Shown in pieces: positions 18,867 to 28,283 of a DNA stretch of 64,000 nucleotides. How positions within the stretch are numbered: position 1 is the stretch's first letter; the number at the start of each line of letters is the position of its first letter. A model generated the notes under the pieces. It saw only the letters and a program-made list of their open reading frames with translations, had not been told where the DNA came from and searched no databases. Made by a program: the position numbers and the translations under genes. The stretch covers positions 88,353-152,352 of the forward strand of contig CAKRQV010000007.1 of NCBI GenBank assembly GCA_934394565.1, read 5' to 3'. This DNA is from an uncultured Lachnospiraceae bacterium (lineage in GTDB: Bacteria; Bacillota; Clostridia; Lachnospirales; Lachnospiraceae).

Positions 18867-21800
18867 CTATTTGTCCAGATCATCCTCGATCAAGTCCACA
18901 GAAACAAGGGTTGATACACCCTTTTCCTGCATGGTAATACCGTACAGACGATCTGCTGCATTCATAGTACCTCTTCTGTGAGTGATAACGATAAACTGGG
19001 TATTCTTTGTCAGTTTGTGCAGATATTCGGCAAAACGGGTAACATTGGAATCATCAAGTGCCGCCTCAATTTCATCAAGCAGACAAAACGGCGACGGTTT
19101 CAGATTCTGGATCGCAAAAAGCAGTGCGATCGCCGTCAGAGCTTTTTCACCACCCGACAGCTGCATCATATTCTGCAGCTTCTTTCCCGGGGGCTGCGAA
19201 ATAATCTGTACGCCCGCCTCCAGAATATCTTCTCCTTCGACCAGCTCGATCGAGCCTTTGCCTCCGCCGAACAGATCCTTGAATGCCTTGTCAAATTCCC
19301 GCTGGATATCGGCAAATTTTTCCGAAAACTGGCGGCGCATACCGTCATCCAGCTCCTGAATGATATTTTCCAGTGTTTCCTTTGCCTGGATCAGGTCTTC
19401 ATGCTGTGCCGAGAGGAAAGTATGACGTTCCTCCACTTCCTTAAATTCCTCGATCGCATTGACGTTGACCGGACCGAGCCTGCGGATCTCTTCTTTAACT
19501 TCATTTAACTGTTTTTTTAATACAGTCCGCTCCGGCACCTCTTCCATACGGTAGGAAGCGGCCTGCACCGGCGTGATCTCGTATTCATCCCAGATGTAGT
19601 TGATCTGGGATTCCTGGCTTTCTTCCAGCTTATCCAGCTGGCTTCTTAAGCGATAACATTCCTTATCCAGACGGTTCTGGTGTTCGGACAGCTCATCACG
19701 CTTTGCAAAGAACTGACGGTGCGTACCCTGCAGTTTTTCCTTTTCCTGCTGTGTCTTTGCCAGTTCTGCCTGTAAAATGCCGTCCTGTTCTCTGCCCGCA
19801 GCCATCGTCACTTCGATTTCGGCCATCTGCTGCTTTTTCTCTTCTTCTTCGTGACTGCGTTCTGTTTGTTTGCCGGAAATATCCTCTTTTTCAGCCTGCA
19901 AAGTCTCTAACTCCCGGCGGATACGGGTGATATTTTCCTCATGGAAAGACAGCTGCTGTGACAGCTCTGAACCTTTCAGATGCAGACTTTCCAGCTGTTT
20001 TGCCAGTTCTGTTTCCTGATCTTTCTGCTGATTGAGCAACGTCTCCTGGGAAAGCGCTGTCTCCTGAGAATCTTTCTCGGAGGACTTGAGTTCTTTCATC
20101 TCTTTCTGGATGGAAAGCTTGAACTCATCGATCTCCCGGATCTGGGATTCGATCTCGGAACTTTCACCCTTTAGTTGGCTGTAGCCCGACTGGATCTCAC
20201 GGATTCTCTGTTCGGCCTGTCGGATGCTCATCTCGGCTGTATTCAGATCCAGCTGCTTATCCTTGACCTTCTCGGCAATATCAGCAATCTCGTCGCGCAG
20301 GGCGTTTCTTAAGCTTCGCTTTGTCTCCAGCCCCTGTTTCAGTTCGTCCAGGTCTGTCGAAAGCTTTTTCACCTGTTTTTCCAGCTCTTCGATCTCACGG
20401 CGGCGTCCCAGAAGATTACTGGTATTTTTAAAGGCACCACCGGTCATGGATCCGCCCGGATTTAAGAGCTCGCCTTCCAATGTAACGATACGCAGGGAGT
20501 GATGATTTTTCTTCTGCAGAGCGATACCGTGGTCGATAGTCTCGACAACCAACGTCCGGCCGAGCAGCGAACGCATCAGCTCTGTGAATTCCGGTTCTGT
20601 ATGTACCAGACGGTCCGCTGACTGGATCACACCCTCTTCCTTTAACAGCTGCGCCATCGGCAGTCCGCCTTTGGCAGATATTGCAGACAGTGGTAAAAAG
20701 GTTGCACGGCCATATCTGTTTTTCTTCAGAAAACCGATCATTTCCTTAGCTGTTTTTTCGTCCTTGGTGACAATATTCTGGATCGCACCGCCAAGGGCTG
20801 TCTCGATCGCAGTCTCATACTTTTTATCCGTTTTGATCAGATCGGCCACAACGCCGATCAGCCCGGGCACACGGTTCTTCTGCTCCATGACACGGCGGAT
20901 GGAATTGCCATAGCCGTCGTAACGCTCGGACATATTGCGCAGGGTCTCCAGCCGGGATTCCTCGCGGTGGAACAAAAGCTGCCGGTTATCGACTTCCCGC
21001 TGCTCATTTACGATCTCCTGCTGCAGCTTTTCAATCTGTTTCTGATTGGCACTTCGTTTCCCGTCAGCGCCCTCAATCTCTTTTGCCAGCTTTCTGTATT
21101 CAGCACGGCAGTTGATCAGCACATCCTGCTGCTTTTCCTCATCATTTTTAAGCACCAGCACACGCTGGCTCAGCATGGATTTGCGGATGCCGATCTGCTC
21201 AAGCATCGCGTCGTAGCGCTGCAGCTTACCCTTTGCGGAGGCTTTCTGGTTCAACAGATCGATCTGGCTGGTCTTGGCCTGATTCATGGTCAGAGTACTC
21301 TGTACCATTGCATCATGCAGCGCGTCCAGCTCGGCCTGTATCCGGTCTGTTTCGGTCTGGTTCTCTTTTCCCTGGATTTTTGCTTCGTCTCTGGTCTGTT
21401 CCAGCTCCTTCAGCTGTGCCTTCTTGCCTTCACATTCGCTGTCTATCACATTCAGACGCTCGGCATGCATCCTGCGGTTTTCCGAAGCCGTACGGATCTG
21501 TTCCTGCAAGACCTGGATCTGGCCCTCCAGCTGTTTTAACGACAGGGCATTTTCCGAGGTTTTTCCCCGCTTTTCCTCAATCTCCTTTTCCAGCTCTTCC
21601 AGCTGCTTTTCAAGGACATCATACTCTTCCTTTGTCTTTTCAAACTGGGCTTTTGTCTCTGCCAATTCTTCACTGGAAGCGCCGTAGGTCTGCTGCAGAC
21701 GGTCGTATTCCTTTTCCATACGTTCCCGGTCCACCAGAAACATATTCAGATCCAGAAGCTTTAACTCGTCCCTTTTTTTCAGATAGATACGGGCCGACTC

Positions 21801-22427
21801 CGACTGACGGCGCAACGGACCCAGCTGTCTTGTCAGCTCGGAAAGGATATCACTGACACGGGTCAGATTGCTTTCTTCCTCTTCCAGCTTTTTAAGCGTC
21901 GTTGCCTTTCTGCGCTTAAATTTAACGATACCGGCAGCCTCATCAAACAATTCACGGCGGTCATCGGGCTTATTGCTCAAGATCTTGTCGATCTGACCCT
22001 GGCCGATGATGGAATATCCCTCTTTACCGATACCGGTATCATAAAAAAGCTCCTGGATATCACGCAGTCTGCAGGCTGCACCGTTCATCAGATATTCGCT
22101 CTCGCCGGAACGATACAGTCGTCTCGTTACTGTGACTTCCTCATAGGACGTATCCAGTTTGTGATCGGCATTATCCAGTGTGATGGCTACAGAAGCGTAT
22201 CCCAGCGGTTTTCTCAGCTGTGTACCGGAGAAAATAACGTCCTGCATATTACCGCCTCGAAGCTGCTTGGCACTCTGTTCACCAAGAACCCAGCGCACCG
22301 CATCCGCAACGTTGCTCTTGCCACTGCCGTTCGGACCGACGATACCTGTGATACCATTATGGAACTCGAATTTGATCTTGTTGGCAAAGGACTTGAAGCC
22401 CTGTACCTCGATGCTCTTTAAATACAT
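18867..22427 (-). CDS. smc: Chromosome segregation ATPase SMC
   Basis: A 1186-residue condensin. The N-terminal head has Walker A GPNGSGKSNV and the Q-loop region, followed by a long coiled coil, a hinge around PGLIGVVADLI through MTGGAFKN, the returning coiled coil, and the C-terminal head with LSGGEKALTAIALLFAI and Walker B CLLDEIEAALDD. Length is typical. The start at 22427 lies within the end of rnc (10-bp overlap). ScpA and ScpB are not in the window. Confidence 0.98.
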   Translation of the reverse strand: MYLKSIEVQGFKSFANKIKFEFHNGITGIVGPNGSGKSNVADAVRWVLGEQSAKQLRGGNMQDVIFSGTQLRKPLGYASVAITLDNADHKLDTSYEEVTVTRRLYRSGESEYLMNGAACRLRDIQELFYDTGIGKEGYSIIGQGQIDKILSNKPDDRRELFDEAAGIVKFKRRKATTLKKLEEEESNLTRVSDILSELTRQLGPLRRQSESARIYLKKRDELKLLDLNMFLVDRERMEKEYDRLQQTYGASSEELAETKAQFEKTKEEYDVLEKQLEELEKEIEEKRGKTSENALSLKQLEGQIQVLQEQIRTASENRRMHAERLNVIDSECEGKKAQLKELEQTRDEAKIQGKENQTETDRIQAELDALHDAMVQSTLTMNQAKTSQIDLLNQKASAKGKLQRYDAMLEQIGIRKSMLSQRVLVLKNDEEKQQDVLINCRAEYRKLAKEIEGADGKRSANQKQIEKLQQEIVNEQREVDNRQLLFHREESRLETLRNMSERYDGYGNSIRRVMEQKNRVPGLIGVVADLIKTDKKYETAIETALGGAIQNIVTKDEKTAKEMIGFLKKNRYGRATFLPLSAISAKGGLPMAQLLKEEGVIQSADRLVHTEPEFTELMRSLLGRTLVVETIDHGIALQKKNHHSLRIVTLEGELLNPGGSMTGGAFKNTSNLLGRRREIEELEKQVKKLSTDLDELKQGLETKRSLRNALRDEIADIAEKVKDKQLDLNTAEMSIRQAEQRIREIQSGYSQLKGESSEIESQIREIDEFKLSIQKEMKELKSSEKDSQETALSQETLLNQQKDQETELAKQLESLHLKGSELSQQLSFHEENITRIRRELETLQAEKEDISGKQTERSHEEEEKKQQMAEIEVTMAAGREQDGILQAELAKTQQEKEKLQGTHRQFFAKRDELSEHQNRLDKECYRLRSQLDKLEESQESQINYIWDEYEITPVQAASYRMEEVPERTVLKKQLNEVKEEIRRLGPVNVNAIEEFKEVEERHTFLSAQHEDLIQAKETLENIIQELDDGMRRQFSEKFADIQREFDKAFKDLFGGGKGSIELVEGEDILEAGVQIISQPPGKKLQNMMQLSGGEKALTAIALLFAIQNLKPSPFCLLDEIEAALDDSNVTRFAEYLHKLTKNTQFIVITHRRGTMNAADRLYGITMQEKGVSTLVSVDLIEDDLDK

Positions 22428-23128
22428 GCGTTTTCTTTGCCTTCCTGTGTCTTTTCTCTGAGACGGCACAGTGCCATGTAAGCTGCTTTCTGCTCGGCAG
22501 CCTTTTTCGTACGTCCCATACCCTGTCCATAACAGATTTCTCCGATATACAGATCCACATAAAAGGATTTGGCATGATCCGGACCCTCAGCTTTGACCAG
22601 CTCATAGTGGATCCTGCCTTCCATATGTCCCTGTACCAGTTCCTGCAATATGGTCTTACTATCATAAAAGAGTCTCTTCTTATCAATATCGTTCAGGACA
22701 TGCTTCAAAATAAACTCTTTTGCATTAGTAATCCCACCATCCAGGAAAATTGCGCCAATCGTCGCCTCCACAGAATCCGAAATAATCGAATCTCTCTGAC
22801 GTCCGCCGGTGCTCTCCTCACCTTTGCCCATCTGCAGTGCCTGATCCAGCCCCAGCTCTCTGGCACAGACGGCCAGCGATGGTTCACAGACAAGACTGGC
22901 TCTGAGCTTTGACAGCTCCCCCTCCGGTTTTTCCGGATACAGATTATACAAAAACTCACTGCTGACCATTTCCAGCACAGCATCACCCAGAAACTCCAGC
23001 CTTTCGTTACACTGGATCCGCTTCATATGATGTTCGTTGATATAGGAACTGTGACGCAGCGCCATGTCCAGAAGGCTCTTGTCCTTAAACACATAACCGA
23101 TTGCCTTTTCCAGCTTCTTATGTTCCAT
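22418..23128 (-). CDS. rnc: Ribonuclease III
   Basis: A 236-residue double-strand-specific endoribonuclease for rRNA processing and mRNA decay. The catalytic signature NERLEFLGDAVLEMV and a second acidic patch DSVEATIGAIFLDGG are clear, with a C-terminal dsRNA-binding domain (GRTKKAAEQKAAYMAL). The ATG at 23128 follows AAGGAGGAAG. Confidence 0.97.
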   Translation of the reverse strand: MEHKKLEKAIGYVFKDKSLLDMALRHSSYINEHHMKRIQCNERLEFLGDAVLEMVSSEFLYNLYPEKPEGELSKLRASLVCEPSLAVCARELGLDQALQMGKGEESTGGRQRDSIISDSVEATIGAIFLDGGITNAKEFILKHVLNDIDKKRLFYDSKTILQELVQGHMEGRIHYELVKAEGPDHAKSFYVDLYIGEICYGQGMGRTKKAAEQKAAYMALCRLREKTQEGKENACI

Positions 23129-23254
23129 TCTTCCTCCTTTGCCTCTGTGGTCACCGAACATAACCTCCGGCAACAAGAACAGGACAGGAAAGTATCGTAC
23201 ACTGTTATACCCCTCCCCTGTCCTGTAATCTTCAATATTTATGCACTATATTGC

Positions 23255-23479
23255 TCAGGCATTGCGGATCGCTTCTACAGCGTCTCCAACGGTCACAATG
23301 CTCTCTGCCTTCTCAGTCGGGATTTCGATGTCGAATTCCTCTTCAATACCCATGATGATCTGGAATACATCCAGAGAATCAGCACCAAGATCATCAATAA
23401 AAGTTGTATCCATTGTGATCTCATCTTTGTCAATATTTAATACTTCAGCAATAATGTCCTGTATTTTTTCGAATTCCAT
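23255..23479 (-). CDS. acpP: Acyl carrier protein
   Basis: A 74-residue carrier of fatty acyl chains. The phosphopantetheine serine is in [14 protein letters not shown]. The start at 23479 follows AGAGGATATAAAC; the longer upstream reading runs back into plsX. It sits 2 bp after the plsX stop codon, the usual plsX-acpP pairing. Confidence 0.96.
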   Translation of the reverse strand: MEFEKIQDIIAEVLNIDKDEITMDTTFIDDLGADSLDVFQIIMGIEEEFDIEIPTEKAESIVTVGDAVEAIRNA

Positions 23480-23481
23480 GT

Positions 23482-24504
23482 TTATATCCTCTCTTCCTTT
23501 GTATCCACCATATGCTCTTTGATCTTGTCGCTGATATGGGCTTCTGTAAACTGGATACACTGTAATATAGAATTTTTGATTTCCACTGCATCGGAACTGC
23601 CGTGGGATTTCACTACCAGACCTTTCAGACCCAGAAGCGGTGCTCCGCCATACTCGGAAACGTCAAAATCCTTAAGTGTTTTTTTCAGTGCCGGCTTTAC
23701 CAGTAACGCACCGATCTTACTGCGCAGGGAAGACATCATGCCGCCTTTGATCTTCTTGATCAGAGCTCCGGCAAGCCCCTCATACAGCTTGAGAATAACA
23801 TTGCCTACAAAAGCTTCGCAGACAATGACATCCGCCTTGCCATACGGAATATCCCTGGCTTCGATATTTCCTATAAAATTGATATCTTCACAGGCCTGTA
23901 ACAGCGGATATGTCTCTTTTGCCAGCGCATTTCCCTTTTCCTCCTCGGCACCGATGTTGACCAGCGCCACACGGGGATTTTTGATATGCATGACATTTTC
24001 CATATAAATGGAACCCATCTTGGCAAACTGTACCAGATGGCTTGACCTAGCATCTACATTGGCTCCGCAGTCGATCAGCAGAGAACTGCCGGTCAGTGTC
24101 GGAATCAGCGGTGCCAGCGGCGCGCGCTCCACACCCTTTAACTTGCCAACCATAACCTGTCCGCCAACTAAAACAGCGCCCGTACTTCCCGCAGATACGA
24201 AGGCATCTGCTTCGCCCTTTCGCACAAGACCAAGGGCCACTACAAGGGAAGAATCCTTCTTGCCACGGATAGCGTGTACCGGCGGCTCACCGGTCTCGAT
24301 CACCTGACTGGCCGGAACAACCTGCACGCGATCTTCGGGATACGTGTATTTGGAAAGCTCCTGTCGGATAGCATCTTCTTTACCGGCAAGGTAAACAAAG
24401 AGTTTGTCACTTTCCAGCAGTGCCTCGACAGCACCCTTGACAATAGCAACCGGGGCATTATCTCCGCCCATGGCATCTACTGCGACTTTTATCATTTCGC
24501 TCAT
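23482..24504 (-). CDS. plsX: Phosphate acyltransferase PlsX
   Basis: A 340-residue enzyme converting acyl-ACP to acyl-phosphate, the substrate for PlsY (encoded near 4 kb). The N-terminus [12 protein letters not shown] and the central [12 protein letters not shown] and [17 protein letters not shown] are diagnostic. The start follows AGGAGGAGTAGC. It is the first gene of a plsX-acpP-rnc-smc-ftsY-ilvA run. Confidence 0.97.
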   Translation of the reverse strand: MSEMIKVAVDAMGGDNAPVAIVKGAVEALLESDKLFVYLAGKEDAIRQELSKYTYPEDRVQVVPASQVIETGEPPVHAIRGKKDSSLVVALGLVRKGEADAFVSAGSTGAVLVGGQVMVGKLKGVERAPLAPLIPTLTGSSLLIDCGANVDARSSHLVQFAKMGSIYMENVMHIKNPRVALVNIGAEEEKGNALAKETYPLLQACEDINFIGNIEARDIPYGKADVIVCEAFVGNVILKLYEGLAGALIKKIKGGMMSSLRSKIGALLVKPALKKTLKDFDVSEYGGAPLLGLKGLVVKSHGSSDAVEIKNSILQCIQFTEAHISDKIKEHMVDTKEERI

Positions 24505-24603
24505 GCTACTCCTCCTGCTGTACCATACAGCAATGCAATCTGCATTTTCAGCACATCTGTCTGTGCAGCTGACCTGTCCGGTCAGGCAGATACACTACAA
24601 GTT

Positions 24604-24632
24604 ACTATACAAGACCCACCGGTAAAATGCAA
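24604..24632 (-). promoter_or_regulatory. Promoter of plsX-acpP-rnc-smc-ftsY operon
   Basis: Minus-strand TTGCAT (24627-24632), 17-bp spacer, TATAGT (24604-24609). The leader to plsX is about 95 nt. I saw no clear FapR-type inverted repeat. Confidence 0.65.
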
Positions 24633-24835
24633 CATTTATTTCGCAGGCAGTATGGATACTGTTACAGTTCACAGCCCTCATGCAAATTTGATTCGCAAAA
24701 GAGGGGACTGCTCACACCCGAATCACATTCATACGCATGGCAACTATGAGAAACACGCTCCGCGAGTTTCTCAAGTTATCGCGGCAGTCGCCAAGGTCTC
24801 ATGCAAGCATGGACTTTGGCTCGTTGCTCGCGTAA
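24633..24835. other. Non-coding stretch with small hairpins
   Basis: Between the plsX promoter and the terminator at 24836 no convincing gene is present. The stretch is GC-richer than a normal spacer and contains a GAGAAAC/GTTTCTC stem (near 24749-24775) and other short inverted segments. It could be a decayed small element or an untranslated RNA; nothing decisive is visible. Confidence 0.4.
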
Positions 24836-24872
24836 ATAAAAAGGCGGAGACAGCCCATTTTGGTGTCTCCGC
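24836..24872 (-). terminator. Terminator of the lipoprotein gene
   Basis: GCGGAGACA (24844-24852) pairs with TGTCTCCGC (24864-24872), followed by TTTTTATTT on the minus strand, 22 bp after the stop codon. Confidence 0.85.
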
Positions 24873-24893
24873 TTATATATTTCCTGTAATATT

Positions 24894-25433
24894 TTACTGC
24901 TCGTTTAACTGTTCGCCGGCGATCACACTGACATCCGCGACATCCTGTACAACTACAGCACTGGTCAGGCTGGTTGCTTCACGGATACGGTCGTCCACTG
25001 TCACAGTAGCCACACAGAAATAATAGCTCGTACCCTTCTCTGATGTATCTGGAGTGTAGGTGGCTTCTGTCGCACCCTCGATGGCCTGTCCACCACCGTT
25101 TAAATCGGCTGTATTCTGGTACCACTGGTAAGTGATCGTACCCTCCGGTGCGGTGGCTTCAACCGTCAGAGCATCGGCTCCGGCTCCTACCTGATATGTA
25201 TGGGTATCGCCAAGGTTTAATGTAAATTCCGGTGCAGCGAGATTCTCATCCACATTCCGGATGACCTTTTTATCCTTCATTTCCTGCATCTGGGCAGCCG
25301 TCAGTGTATTGCTCTCGGATTTGCCGAGAAGCGTCTGCCATGACTCTTTAACTGTAGAAACCGAGCAGCCGGTCAGCGTATTCAGCATTACGGCTGTCAG
25401 CAATACAGCTGCGATTTTTCTTGTTCCCCTCAT
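24894..25433 (-). CDS. Secreted lipoprotein with an Ig-like domain, function unknown
   Basis: A 179-residue protein with a signal peptide and lipobox (VMLNTLTGCSVST, lipidated Cys near residue 23). Residues from about 70 form an Ig-like fold seen in many clostridial surface proteins (TYQWYQNTADLNGGGQAIEGATEATYTPDTSEKGTSYYFCVATV, with the W/C core). It appears to be monocistronic. No enzymatic motif is visible; it probably acts at the outer face of the membrane. Confidence 0.8.
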   Translation of the reverse strand: MRGTRKIAAVLLTAVMLNTLTGCSVSTVKESWQTLLGKSESNTLTAAQMQEMKDKKVIRNVDENLAAPEFTLNLGDTHTYQVGAGADALTVEATAPEGTITYQWYQNTADLNGGGQAIEGATEATYTPDTSEKGTSYYFCVATVTVDDRIREATSLTSAVVVQDVADVSVIAGEQLNEQ

Positions 25434-25567
25434 ATGTATTACCCCTTTGTATATGTGTAATTATTACGTTTATGTATCATTTTCTTTTCGAAATCTTTTC
25501 GTATTATAGCACAAGCCTAAAGGAGCGTCAATATTTGCCACAAAACATTCATATTGTACCAATTGTA

Positions 25568-25607
25568 AAAATTCCGGTTTACGTTTCTCACGAAAAACCG
25601 GAATTTT
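25568..25607 (-). terminator. Terminator of the P-type ATPase operon
   Basis: A 13-bp stem AAAATTCCGGTTT/AAACCGGAATTTT with a 14-nt loop, followed by T residues on the minus strand, 17 bp after the ATPase stop codon. Confidence 0.85.
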
Positions 25608-25624
25608 ACACATATATACTGTAT

Positions 25625-27733
25625 TTATGCCTGTATGATTTCTTCCGTTTTCTCCGGAAGCAGATCGTTCATGTTCCTCAGACAAAGCGCGATCGTAGAT
25701 GCATTATGTAAAAATGCCGCCGTTCCCGGTACTACCCAGCCGAAGACACCGGCCAGAAGGATCGCCGCATTAAAGCCAATACCGATCCGTGAAGTGGATC
25801 TCATGCGTTCCATCATGCCATTACCAAGCCGACGCAAGGCAACCAGCTGCTGCAGATCCGAACCGGAAAGCGTGATATCTGCGATTTCCTGCGCAATATC
25901 AGCACCCTCTTTCATCGCAATACCTACATCTGCCATGGACAGTGCCGGAGAATCGTTGATGCCGTCACCTACCATAATCACAGTATGACCGGCTTTCTTC
26001 TCCTGTTCAACAAAACCTGCTTTATCCTCCGGCAGTACTTCCGCATAGTACTGGGTTATGCCCAGACTTTCGGCAACCGCCTTTGCTGTTCTGTCACTGT
26101 CACCGGTCATCATGACAATATTGGTCAGACCGGCATCTTTAAGCTCCGCGATAACGTTGCGGGATTCTTCTTTGATCGGATCCGCAATGCCGATGATAGC
26201 CACCAGCTTGCCGCCGATCGCCATATACAAATGCGAATAATAGGAAGGGATTCGCTCCAACTTATCCTGATCCTCCGGCAGTACGATGCACTTCTCATCT
26301 TCAAATACGAAATGATAACTGCCGATCACCGCACGTTCTTCTCCGATCGTTGTGGCAACACCATGTGCCACAATGTATACAACTTTCGAATGCATCTCTT
26401 CATGCTGCAGATCTTTTTCTTTTGCTGCACGTACGACAGCATTGGCAAGAGAATGTGGGAAATGCTCTTCCAGGCATGCAGCGATACGAAGCATCTCATC
26501 CTCTTCGTAGCCCTCCATGGCAACAACCTGCTCTACTGCCGGTGTAGCCTTGGTCAGTGTGCCTGTTTTATCAAATACAACGGTATCCGCTGCAGCGATA
26601 TCCTCAAGATATTTACCACCTTTGACAGTGATCCGGTGCTTACCGGCTTCACGCATTGCTGACAGTACCGAGATTGGCATGGCAACCTCAATCGCACAGG
26701 AGAAATCGACCATCAGCACAGAGGCAGCCTTCGTTACATTTCTGGTGAGCAGAAGCGTCGCTACTGCAGCACCGAAGGTATACGGAATCAGCTTGCTTAC
26801 CACACGTTCTGCCTGACTCTGAGTAATACTCTTCAGGCTCTCGGATGCCTCGATCATCTCTACGATACGGTCATATCTGGTCTTTCCTGAGGTCTGGCGC
26901 ACCTCGATCAGGATCTCGCCCTCTTCTACAACGGTTCCGGCGAATACCGTACCATGGACAGCCTTTCTTACCGCTACGGACTCACCGGTCAGTGCCGCCT
27001 GGTTGACCATAGCCTCACCCTCGATCACCGTACCATCCAGTGGGATGACACTGCCCATGCTTACCTGGATCACATCACCGACCTGAATCTGACCGATGCC
27101 GACCTGACGTACCGTATCCGGTCCTTCGACTTTCCATACTTTCGACACATTCAGTGCCAGAGACTGGGCCAGGTCATCGACGGATTTCTTATAAGTCCAT
27201 TCCTCCAGCTCCTCACCCACCTCTGTCAGGAAGGTGATCGAACTTGCCGCGGCAAAATCACCGATCAGCATGGATGCTGCAATTGCAGAGGCATGCACGA
27301 TTTCTGCGCTGAATTTTCTGGCCAGAAGATCTTTGATACCGTGCCAGATAAATGGGGCGCCGTCATAGATCGTACAGGCAATCCGGACTGGTGCCGGCAG
27401 GAAGAATTTCTTGATACCACGAAGCATGACCATATTGATCAGTTTTTCTTTGTAATGGTCATTCGTTGCACGGGAAGAGACCGCAGGTATATAGTCCTGC
27501 AGCTCAGGCTGTTTCAGAGAGAGACCGCCGATATAGTCCAGAAGGACAGCTTCTGCCTTTCCATAATACTTTACCGTCAGCTGCGCAGTCCGCACATAGA
27601 CCTGCACACTCTCTACTTCATCGCGGTTCATCAGAGTATAATACAGGGTATCTGCCTCTTCCTGCGTAAATCTTCGCTGACATAAGTCCAGATGAAATCT
27701 GTTCTTACTGCGATGTAACACTCTATATTTCAT
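25625..27733 (-). CDS. P1B-type metal ATPase with an SCA transmembrane motif (FezB/P1B-6-like)
   Basis: A 702-residue metal-transporting P-type ATPase. It shows the A-domain TGES (249-252), the phosphorylation site DKTGTLT (Asp388), and the hinge GDGIND. The metal site in the membrane is not CPC: the aligned sequence is FSCAIEVAMP (344-353), i.e. Ser-Cys-Ala. That motif is reported for the P1B-6 group, the ATPases of ferrosome (fez) clusters that build intracellular iron granules. The N-terminal 80 residues look like a degenerate metal-binding domain without CxxC. It is preceded 15 bp upstream by a small GxxxG membrane protein. Metal specificity is inferred; export of another metal remains possible. 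Confidence 0.88.
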   Translation of the reverse strand: MKYRVLHRSKNRFHLDLCQRRFTQEEADTLYYTLMNRDEVESVQVYVRTAQLTVKYYGKAEAVLLDYIGGLSLKQPELQDYIPAVSSRATNDHYKEKLINMVMLRGIKKFFLPAPVRIACTIYDGAPFIWHGIKDLLARKFSAEIVHASAIAASMLIGDFAAASSITFLTEVGEELEEWTYKKSVDDLAQSLALNVSKVWKVEGPDTVRQVGIGQIQVGDVIQVSMGSVIPLDGTVIEGEAMVNQAALTGESVAVRKAVHGTVFAGTVVEEGEILIEVRQTSGKTRYDRIVEMIEASESLKSITQSQAERVVSKLIPYTFGAAVATLLLTRNVTKAASVLMVDFSCAIEVAMPISVLSAMREAGKHRITVKGGKYLEDIAAADTVVFDKTGTLTKATPAVEQVVAMEGYEEDEMLRIAACLEEHFPHSLANAVVRAAKEKDLQHEEMHSKVVYIVAHGVATTIGEERAVIGSYHFVFEDEKCIVLPEDQDKLERIPSYYSHLYMAIGGKLVAIIGIADPIKEESRNVIAELKDAGLTNIVMMTGDSDRTAKAVAESLGITQYYAEVLPEDKAGFVEQEKKAGHTVIMVGDGINDSPALSMADVGIAMKEGADIAQEIADITLSGSDLQQLVALRRLGNGMMERMRSTSRIGIGFNAAILLAGVFGWVVPGTAAFLHNASTIALCLRNMNDLLPEKTEEIIQA

Positions 27734-27748
27734 TTTTCTGCCTCAATA

Positions 27749-28045
27749 TTATTCTTCTGTTTCTTTTTCTGCTTCTGCGTCCGTATTGTTTCCTTCTACG
27801 GCTGCTTCGTATTTTTCATCTTTTTTCTGATAATAGGCTTCTACGATCTCCTTGGCATCATCAGCTGTATCTGTAGCAAATGCCTGGAAATGCTCTGTCT
27901 CTTCCAGCACACGGTCTCTTGCAATAAACACACCGGCTGTTGCGTATTTGTATGCAGTCTTTGCAATATCAGACTTCAGAAACGGCACACCTACTGCGCC
28001 CAGAACAACACCACCTAAAACCTTTGACCAGGAACTCTTAAACAT
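27749..28045 (-). CDS. Small GxxxG membrane protein paired with the P1B ATPase (ferrosome-associated candidate)
   Basis: A 98-residue protein with one N-terminal hydrophobic segment, LGGVVLGAVGVPFL (residues 10-23), containing overlapping glycine-zipper GxxxG spacing. An amphipathic helix (AKTAYKYATAGVFIARDRVLEETEHFQAF) and a highly acidic tail (about 15 Glu/Asp in the last 35 residues) follow. Similar small proteins sit beside P1B-6 ATPases in Firmicutes; such glycine-rich proteins are known from ferrosome and magnetosome loci. The acidic tail could bind cations. It is the promoter-proximal gene. I am confident it is a real gene, less so of its role. Confidence 0.8.
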   Translation of the reverse strand: MFKSSWSKVLGGVVLGAVGVPFLKSDIAKTAYKYATAGVFIARDRVLEETEHFQAFATDTADDAKEIVEAYYQKKDEKYEAAVEGNNTDAEAEKETEE

Positions 28046-28078
28046 AATATTTGCCTCCTCATTCTTATTTATATCGTG

Positions 28079-28129
28079 ATACCCCTACAGGTATTGTACT
28101 ATTATACCTATAGGGGTATTTGTTTTCAA
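28079..28129 (-). promoter_or_regulatory. Promoter with two CsoR-like operators
   Basis: Minus-strand TTGAAA (28124-28129), 17-bp spacer and TATAAT (28101-28106). One pseudo-palindrome, ATACCTATAGGGGTAT (28104-28119), covers the spacer and -10; a second, ATACCCCTACAGGTAT (28079-28094), covers the start region. They match each other in opposite orientation at 15 of 16 bases, centres 25 bp apart. The G/C-tract plus AT-flank pattern resembles operators of CsoR/RcnR-family metal repressors. Binding would block RNA polymerase. Confidence 0.7.
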
Positions 28130-28283
28130 GTGTTTTGTTATGACTAATGTATCACAAGTTTAACTAGCTGTGGTTCTGAATCGTTATAAGTATAAACTCT
28201 GTAACTTGTAACTCTACATATCTAATCTAATACGGCCGAGCCCTCCCCAAAAGAAAAGCTCAGCCACTCATTCTTATCACCTT

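Noticed and set aside
25625..27733. Copper-exporting CopA identity for the P-type ATPase
   Set aside because: The CPC motif and N-terminal CxxC are missing; the membrane motif is FSC-A, which does not fit CopA.
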